A stretch of 24,221 nucleotides of DNA, taken from NCBI GenBank assembly GCA_001820655.1, contig MHQM01000051.1, forward strand, positions 1 to 24,221, in the 5' to 3' direction. This DNA comes from Candidatus Sungbacteria bacterium RIFCSPHIGHO2_02_FULL_52_23. Its GTDB lineage: Bacteria; Patescibacteriota; Minisyncoccia; Sungbacterales; HO2-52-23. Shown here piece by piece: positions 19,050-24,221 of this stretch. How positions within the stretch are numbered: position 1 is the stretch's first letter; every line of letters begins with the position of its first letter. The notes beneath the pieces were generated by a model. It was given only the letters and a program-made list of their open reading frames with translations, ran no database searches and was not told the DNA's origin. The position numbers and the translations under genes are program-made.

Positions 19050-20780
19050 TTATTTAATCTCGCTCCCGTCCCAATACTGCGGCAGGATACGCAAAGAAAA
19101 CAGGCGGCGCGCGATGATGCGCCGCAAAAGAGCGGTGTCCTGGCTCCCCAGGAACGTCAGTACCGCAAAATATGCCGCCCATCCAAGCGATCCTGCAATA
19201 ACGCCCTGCGTTAAAACTCGCGCAAACGTAATCAACGGCAGGACGCCTGCAAAACTGCTACGCACAACATACGCCACACTCCCCGCAACAATCGTAGCAC
19301 CAATGATACTCATAGCATCTCGTCCGGACATACACGTCCCTTTCCCAAAAACTTTCTTCTCATACGCAACGGCGCATATATACAGCATGCCGACATTCAA
19401 AAGAAGTCCTGCCGCAAATCCGATGCCAAGGCCCAGCACTTCGGGATGCGCGAGATCCTCAATACGAAAAGCGGCAGTGAGCATCCGTCCAACACCGGAT
19501 CCCGTAGCAAGACTCTGCGCCAGAAAAAATGCAAGACCTATGGAAATCAGCGATGCGCCTGCGTTGAGCGCAAGCGGAATCCATGTATTGCCGAGCGCAT
19601 AAAAAACTCGTATGAAAAGCGTCTGTAAAGCTCCTGCAACCATGGCAATTGACAAAGCCGCAAGTACGGCCGCGGTAAGGCGCGTGTCCTCCCATGAAAA
19701 TGCGCCTGCACCCAGAGCCGCGCGCACGATGTGCGCGCGAAGCACGATAAAAAGTGCTGCCGAAGGAGCCGTCCAGAAAAGAATACTCCGCACGCCTACG
19801 GCAAATTCGTATGAAAAATCAGATGCCGCGCGAGCGCTTGCCGCACGCGCCATGCGCGGAAAGACAGCCGTCGCGTAACTGACGCCGAAAATCCCGACCG
19901 GAACAAAATAAAGATTCTGCGCAAGACTCAATACGGCCACGCTGCCGGGTGCCAACGTGGACCCGATTGCGTTGAGCGCGATCAGTGTCAGTTGCGTGAG
20001 CGATACCGAAAACACCCGCGGCACTGCCGTGAGTGCTACGGTACGGATATCATCTGCGAGCAGTCGTACCGTACTCGGCAAGCGGATCAGTGTCCGGATA
20101 AGCCGCGGCGGAAATCCCGCCAAGGCGGCCGCCTGGAATTGCAGGCCCGCATGCAGAAGCGCTCCGATCACGACACCCATAGCAACTCCCGCAATGCCAA
20201 AATGCGGCACCAAAAAGAAAATGCCGAAAATAATCCCGATGTTATACAGGATGGGCGCCAAAGCATACACCGCAAACCGCTGAAACGACTGAATGATCAC
20301 GGAAAAAATGCCGGACATACCGAGTAGAATCGGCGAAAGGAGCATCAGACGCGTGAGAAACGCCGTCGTCGCCTGCTCCTCCGGCGAAAACCCGGGGACG
20401 ATAAAGGGGATGATGCGGGGCACTGCAAAAAATGCGCCCGCGCATACCACGGAAGCGCCGACAAAAAACAATGCCGCCAAAGCGGAGATAAAATCCCGCG
20501 CTTTTTTAGGATCCTGCATGAGCCGCTCCTGAAATACCGGCAAAATCACAGCCGTCGCTCCCCCAAGCAGAAAGAGCACGGACATAAAATCCGGTATATT
20601 AAAAGCGGCCGTATAGATATCAAGTTCCCGCCCCGCGCCAAAGCGCGCCGCAAGCATGCGGTCGCGCAACACCCCGAGGACGCGGCTTAAAAGCCCTGCG
20701 CCGCCCAGGATCAGCGCGGCCGCATGAACATTTGCGATCTCACTCTGAAAGAATGTAAGTTGCTTAAGACGTTTTATCAT
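19050..20780 (-). CDS. murJ: Lipid II flippase MurJ
   Basis: MurJ moves lipid-linked peptidoglycan precursor across the membrane. The 576-residue polytopic protein has the MATE/MurJ start (GGAGLLSRVLGVLRDRMLAARFGAG), followed by IYTAAFNIPDFMSVLFLLGGATAVILPVF and many hydrophobic spans (about 14 by eye). NVHAAALILGGA opens the first span. A cytoplasmic tail of about 30 residues (RIIARRLFSLRILPQYW) ends the protein, which is somewhat longer than usual. The left end of an inverted-repeat element touches the start codon; a TATTAT box lies 12 nt upstream inside it. It is upstream of lepA on the same strand and downstream of the O-antigen-ligase-like gene, forming a cell-envelope neighbourhood. Confidence 0.94.
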   Translation of the reverse strand: MIKRLKQLTFFQSEIANVHAAALILGGAGLLSRVLGVLRDRMLAARFGAGRELDIYTAAFNIPDFMSVLFLLGGATAVILPVFQERLMQDPKKARDFISALAALFFVGASVVCAGAFFAVPRIIPFIVPGFSPEEQATTAFLTRLMLLSPILLGMSGIFSVIIQSFQRFAVYALAPILYNIGIIFGIFFLVPHFGIAGVAMGVVIGALLHAGLQFQAAALAGFPPRLIRTLIRLPSTVRLLADDIRTVALTAVPRVFSVSLTQLTLIALNAIGSTLAPGSVAVLSLAQNLYFVPVGIFGVSYATAVFPRMARAASARAASDFSYEFAVGVRSILFWTAPSAALFIVLRAHIVRAALGAGAFSWEDTRLTAAVLAALSIAMVAGALQTLFIRVFYALGNTWIPLALNAGASLISIGLAFFLAQSLATGSGVGRMLTAAFRIEDLAHPEVLGLGIGFAAGLLLNVGMLYICAVAYEKKVFGKGTCMSGRDAMSIIGATIVAGSVAYVVRSSFAGVLPLITFARVLTQGVIAGSLGWAAYFAVLTFLGSQDTALLRRIIARRLFSLRILPQYWDGSEIK

Positions 20781-20983
20781 TAGACCTACTGCATAATAAT
20801 TTTCGTAGCGAAATTATGATTTTTCGGAGACGGGAGCTCCCGCTTCGCGGGAAGCTCTCGCGTCTGGCAGCGAAAACAACGAAGCGCGAGGAGGTGAATA
20901 TAGAGTATTCATTGACGAGCGGTGAGTTGAATGCGCGCGAAAAATCATAATTGGAGCAGAAAGGTTATTATGCAGTAGGCCTA
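20781..20983. mobile_element. Small inverted-repeat element (MITE-like) between murJ and the O-antigen-ligase-like gene
   Basis: The outer ends TAGACCTACTGCATAATAA (20781-20799) and the complement of 20965-20983 match at 18 of 19 positions. A second inverted block, AATTATGATTTTTCG (about 20813-20827) with CGAAAAATCATAATT, lies inside. The middle has a CCCGC/GCGGG hairpin. The element fills the gap exactly: its left end touches the murJ ATG and its right end includes the TAG stop of the next gene. No ORF lies inside. Confidence 0.7.
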
Positions 20984-23554
20984 TTGGGACTGTTCCCCTA
21001 CCGGAGCATCCTTTCTTTTTTCCGGAGGAGAAGCGGGCGGCACGATCCCGTCAAGCGCCGGCTTGCCGGCCGCAAGATTTACCAGGATGCGTTTTACTTC
21101 CGCATTATCGGGATTCAGCTTCTCAATGCGCATGAATTGATCCATCGCTTTTTGCTTCTCGCTCTGCCGGTCGTAGATGAGCCCGAGGAAATAGCGGGCG
21201 TTGGAGTAATTTTCATTTGTGGACACGGCGCGCTCAAATTCCGCGCGCGCGCGGCCAAGATCGTTTTTCTGGTAGTAGAGAAGTCCGAGCTGGAATGCGA
21301 CGCCCGTATCAAACGGAGCCGCCGCTTTTGCGTTTTCCACGCTCTCAATCGCGGCGTCCAGATTGCCAAGCCGCAATGCGGTCTGCGCAAGCAGGAAGTG
21401 CGCGGGGGCAAAGTCCTGCTTCACCTGGATCGCGCGCTGGAAAATCTGCACGATCTGATTGAGATTCTCGGTATACGCTTTGAGGATATCCTCCTTGTCT
21501 TTCCCTTGCGCCTGATTTGCGGCGGCGGCTATACGATCCGCAAACGCAAGTCCCGCCCTGCCCCACTGGACATAAATCTCGGGATTGGCCGGCTCGCGTT
21601 CAACTGCTTTTTGGTATGCTTCGGTTGCAAATCGTTCCGAACCTTGGATATAGGGGATTACGAGCTCATACAAAGCCGCCCGTACGCGCCACAGATTTGG
21701 CTCTTGCGGATACATATCGGTCAGGCGCTGGGCATCTCGCACTGCATCCGACACGACGGTCTGAAATTCCTGCTGGACATTTTCGCCACCAACCGCGCGC
21801 TGTAGCACCTGCCGCACTTTTTCCGTGCGCACTTGTACGAGGATGCTCATACTGCGCGTATCTTGGGGCTCAATCTCATAAGCGCGCGTCAGATGCGCGA
21901 TTGCGCCGTCAAGATCGCCTGCGTTTGCGGCGACAACGCCCCGCTCAACCGCAAGCACCGCCCGGATATGATTTACGCCGCCCCAAAGCACTGCCGCGCC
22001 AAATGCCACCAAAAAGATCGCCACAAGAGAGGAGACAAAAATACTCCACGGCGCATCAAAGCGGATGGTACGATTTTTAACACTCCAAAATCCTTCCGGA
22101 TTTTCCGCATTTTCCCCATCGTGCTCCGGCGATGCCGGAGAGTATTCGCTCACAATTTCTGATGTCTGTACGCGATCCGTCCGCACTGCGGGTGCCGACA
22201 CGGCAATCATTGCTCCTGCCACCAGGAAAAAGAGCAGTAGAAATGTGAGTGTCACCGGATACAGAAATGCCCCGATCAGCAAAGCGACAAATCCTCCGAA
22301 TAGAGCTCTCGCAAGCATAGAGTTGTCGGCGAGCCGAGGCTGATCCGCACTCTCATCATCCGCCTCCGCGACTTGATCCGGTACTTCTCTCGTCGCTCCA
22401 AACAGCATACGCAAAAACGTAATCAGAAGAGAAAGCATAAGCAATACAAATGCACCGGCGCCAAGCACGCCTGCTGTCGGCAGAAGAGTAGACGCCCAAG
22501 ACTGTCCCTGATTGAAGCGCGTACCCCAGAAGATTGTCTGATTGATAGCAGGATCCTTGTATTGCACCCAGAGAAGTCCAAACGTACCGGGCCCCGATCC
22601 GAAGAATACTTTCATCGGGCCTTGCTTGAAGAGTTCGCTCGTAATCGCAAGCGTCGCATTCAATGACGGCGCCACTTCGGCGGGAACCGCTACTCCGGGT
22701 ATGGGCCGCCCCTGAAACATGATCATGACGATCGCAAGTATCGCAAAACATGCCATCGCCCAATGCCTCACCTGAAAATGTGGCATCCCTGCCGGACGCT
22801 CCGCCATCCCGTCCACCAAAAACAGCCCAAATAAAACAACCGATGCTCCAAGCACCGCGATCCACGATGTCCGGAAGTTGATAAGTACCAGATCCAGGAG
22901 AAACAGAAAGGTAGCCGCACGAAGCGCCCACCGTATCCACGCTCTCCATCCTGCCGCGGCGCTGGAGAAAACAACCCCCGCCGTCACGGCAAAAAGTACC
23001 GCATAGACCAGCGCAAGCCCGTTGAGCGTGCCTACGACATTGACGGTCGCATTATCCGCGACGCCGATCGCATACAGAAGCGACACTCCGGCCAAAAGCT
23101 GAAACGCCGTCAGTGCGGCCGAAAGTGCTGCCGAAAAAATCAGGACGAAAAGCAAGGTTCCTCCCTCCTCGCGGCGATACAATACATTGGCGACGATCAA
23201 CATGAGAAGCAATCCTGCCACCACCGAGGAGAGGCGTTCGGGAGCGACATCGCCAAAGAATACGGATACCCATGGCGCCGGAGACAAAAGGGCGCTTGCG
23301 GCATACATGATCGCGAGTAGCCCCGCGCCGTATACGATCGGCGAATGCCGCCACCGGATTTCTCCTGCGGATAAAATAGACAGCATCCACAGTACAAACG
23401 CAAGCATGATAAGCATGCCAAACGTCATCTCTCTGCCAAAATCAATCCCAAAAGGACGCGGCAGGAAAAACACCGGCACAAGTGCTACAAAGACATATAG
23501 GATCATTTTAGCTGCGTACGTGAAGCGCTCCTGCGATAAAATTGATGTAAGCAT
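20981..23554 (-). CDS. O-antigen-ligase-like membrane protein with C-terminal TPR repeats
   Basis: The 857-residue protein has an N-terminal half with about ten membrane spans. These hold the O-antigen-ligase/Wzy-like patterns NVVGTLNGLALVYAVL and FFGSGPGTFGLLWVQY (about 316-331), followed by a long external loop and LPTAGVLGAGAF. A further span (about 503-525) leads to a TPR domain (about 530-845) with repeats such as GDLDGAIAHLTRAYEIEP, GNLDAAIESVENAKAAAPFD and NDLGRARAEFERAVSTNENY. The loop histidine common in the WzyC family (usually HN or RPHN) reads FNQGQSW here, so ligase activity is uncertain. The layout is frequent in Patescibacteria envelope gene clusters. Its TAG stop lies inside the inverted-repeat element, so its last codons may have been altered. 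A role in glycan polymerisation or protein glycosylation is inferred. Confidence 0.8.
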   Translation of the reverse strand: MLTSILSQERFTYAAKMILYVFVALVPVFFLPRPFGIDFGREMTFGMLIMLAFVLWMLSILSAGEIRWRHSPIVYGAGLLAIMYAASALLSPAPWVSVFFGDVAPERLSSVVAGLLLMLIVANVLYRREEGGTLLFVLIFSAALSAALTAFQLLAGVSLLYAIGVADNATVNVVGTLNGLALVYAVLFAVTAGVVFSSAAAGWRAWIRWALRAATFLFLLDLVLINFRTSWIAVLGASVVLFGLFLVDGMAERPAGMPHFQVRHWAMACFAILAIVMIMFQGRPIPGVAVPAEVAPSLNATLAITSELFKQGPMKVFFGSGPGTFGLLWVQYKDPAINQTIFWGTRFNQGQSWASTLLPTAGVLGAGAFVLLMLSLLITFLRMLFGATREVPDQVAEADDESADQPRLADNSMLARALFGGFVALLIGAFLYPVTLTFLLLFFLVAGAMIAVSAPAVRTDRVQTSEIVSEYSPASPEHDGENAENPEGFWSVKNRTIRFDAPWSIFVSSLVAIFLVAFGAAVLWGGVNHIRAVLAVERGVVAANAGDLDGAIAHLTRAYEIEPQDTRSMSILVQVRTEKVRQVLQRAVGGENVQQEFQTVVSDAVRDAQRLTDMYPQEPNLWRVRAALYELVIPYIQGSERFATEAYQKAVEREPANPEIYVQWGRAGLAFADRIAAAANQAQGKDKEDILKAYTENLNQIVQIFQRAIQVKQDFAPAHFLLAQTALRLGNLDAAIESVENAKAAAPFDTGVAFQLGLLYYQKNDLGRARAEFERAVSTNENYSNARYFLGLIYDRQSEKQKAMDQFMRIEKLNPDNAEVKRILVNLAAGKPALDGIVPPASPPEKRKDAPVGEQSQ

Positions 23555-23683
23555 ACGTTTTTAAACAGTGTTTTAAGAGTGTAAGTAGTACTTGGTAGGA
23601 ACAAGCTATCCCTCGAGTCGAAGATCACTTTAGCATAAATCAGGTGTCTTTCATAGTGGAAAATTTAAGCTTTACCGGATGAT

Positions 23684-24221
23684 TCATTGGACTAGGCTTA
23701 CTGTGCTGGTGGCAGTGGAAGCATCGGCCGCAGGCTCGGCGGGGACTGGTGCGGAATCAGTATCCGGAGGCGTATTTGAATCCTGCGTATCAGATGCAGA
23801 ACTGTCCTCCGTTGCGGATTCGAACACCGGAGGGGTCTCCTCTGCCGATACATCCGAAGTAGCCGTATCAGCACCGCCGGTATCGCTCGCCGTCTCCAGA
23901 GCAGGCAGTACTTCCGCAGGCGGCGTCGCCCCTGCACTGCAGGCTCCTGTTTCCGATGCCATCACGCCGTTTTTCATTTTCAAGCAGTAGGGATCTTTCG
24001 TCACTTCGTCATAGATCGTGATTCCTATCGGCTTCTCGGGCGTCCCAAAAGTTGCCGACTCGGAGACCGCAAGTCTCTGGGTAATCATATCGTCCGTCAC
24101 CACCCGTACCGCCATCAGCGTCCCCTCTTCATCCATGCTCCATTTGCCAAGATACCCTGTGATCTTTTTTACATCCACGAGGGAGTTGTTCTGCATATTG
24201 ATGTCTCCATAGAAGAGGACG
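23684..24221 (-). CDS. C-terminal part of a repeat-type surface protein (start outside window)
   Basis: The frame is open to the window edge, so the start is not seen; at least 178 residues are present. The visible N-terminal part (FYGDINMQNNSLVDVKKITGYLGKWSMDEEGTLMAVRV in pieces) has the NSLxDVKxI...GKWSxDExG pattern of beta-rich repeats in large exported proteins of this group. TFGTPEKPIGITIYDEVTKDPYCLKMKNGVM follows, then about 85 residues very rich in Ser, Thr, Asp, Glu, Pro and Ala, lacking aromatic residues except one Phe. Two cysteines (PYC and GAC) lie at the boundary. It is probably extracellular. The acidic tail may be a flexible stalk or glycosylation region. An internal ATG at 24196 is not the real start. 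Confidence 0.65.
   Translation of the reverse strand, partial: VLFYGDINMQNNSLVDVKKITGYLGKWSMDEEGTLMAVRVVTDDMITQRLAVSESATFGTPEKPIGITIYDEVTKDPYCLKMKNGVMASETGACSAGATPPAEVLPALETASDTGGADTATSDVSAEETPPVFESATEDSSASDTQDSNTPPDTDSAPVPAEPAADASTATSTVSLVQ

Noticed and set aside
1..24221. Reassigned TGA codon as in some Patescibacteria lineages
   Set aside because: TGA ends miaA, the DivIC-like gene and the surface protein at the expected places, and no conserved gene has internal TGA.

Overview
This window looks like part of the genome of a Candidate Phyla Radiation (Patescibacteria, probably Parcubacteria-like) bacterium. The case rests on several things read from the sequence: a 16S rRNA gene carrying a large ORF-bearing insertion; shortened housekeeping proteins (an SMC with no room for a hinge, a ThrRS without its TGS domain); short palindromic or simple repeats that stay in frame inside trmD, lepA, thrS and miaA; almost no Shine-Dalgarno sequences; and a long polytopic O-antigen-ligase-like/TPR protein and a repeat-type surface protein typical of the group. 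TGA is used as a stop (miaA, the DivIC-like gene), so the code is the standard bacterial one.

Layout. 1-1227 (minus): 5' three quarters of 16S rRNA, with a GIY-YIG endonuclease ORF in the loop of an extended helix h10. 1228-1700: a structured rrn leader with a strong promoter and an internal terminator. 1761-5631 (minus): trmD, khpA, rpsP and smc. 5640-6512: a REP-associated (Y1/HUH) transposase gene on plus, surrounded and interrupted by copies of one palindrome; it sits between smc and rnc, which are adjacent in many bacteria. 6934-9083 (minus): rnc, nusB, rpmF, rnhB. 9108-9284: a 177-bp inverted-repeat element. 9281-16443 (plus): dnaE, a PaaX/Cas2-like regulator flanked by two almost identical 40+ bp perfect palindromes, thrS and miaA, with a tiny minus-strand signal-peptide-like gene between thrS and miaA. 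16388-24221 (mostly minus): a DivIC/FtsB-like protein, a divergent 35-residue membrane peptide, lepA, murJ, an O-antigen-ligase-like/TPR protein and the C-terminal end of a surface protein.

How the genes fit together. Most genes serve ribosome synthesis, RNA maturation or translation: 16S, RNase III, NusB, L32, S16, KhpA, TrmD, MiaA, ThrRS, LepA. The rest serve replication and chromosome handling (DnaE, RNase HII, SMC) and the cell envelope and division (MurJ, DivIC-like, O-antigen-ligase-like). RNase III is encoded close to an rRNA whose insertion is closed by a 19-nt near-perfect stem, a plausible substrate for it.

Main observations. (1) The rRNA insertion. (2) A transposase whose own promoter contains its palindrome in the -35/-10 spacer; the same palindrome is translated in the same frame inside the transposase and inside miaA. 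(3) A PaaX/Cas2-like gene bracketed by twin long palindromes, one overlapping its -35. (4) A recurring promoter layout in which the -10 box lies 6-9 nt from the ATG in seven genes, predicting leaderless mRNAs. (5) A complete promoter-SD-ORF-terminator unit encoding only a signal peptide plus four residues. All calls were made by eye; none was checked against a database.
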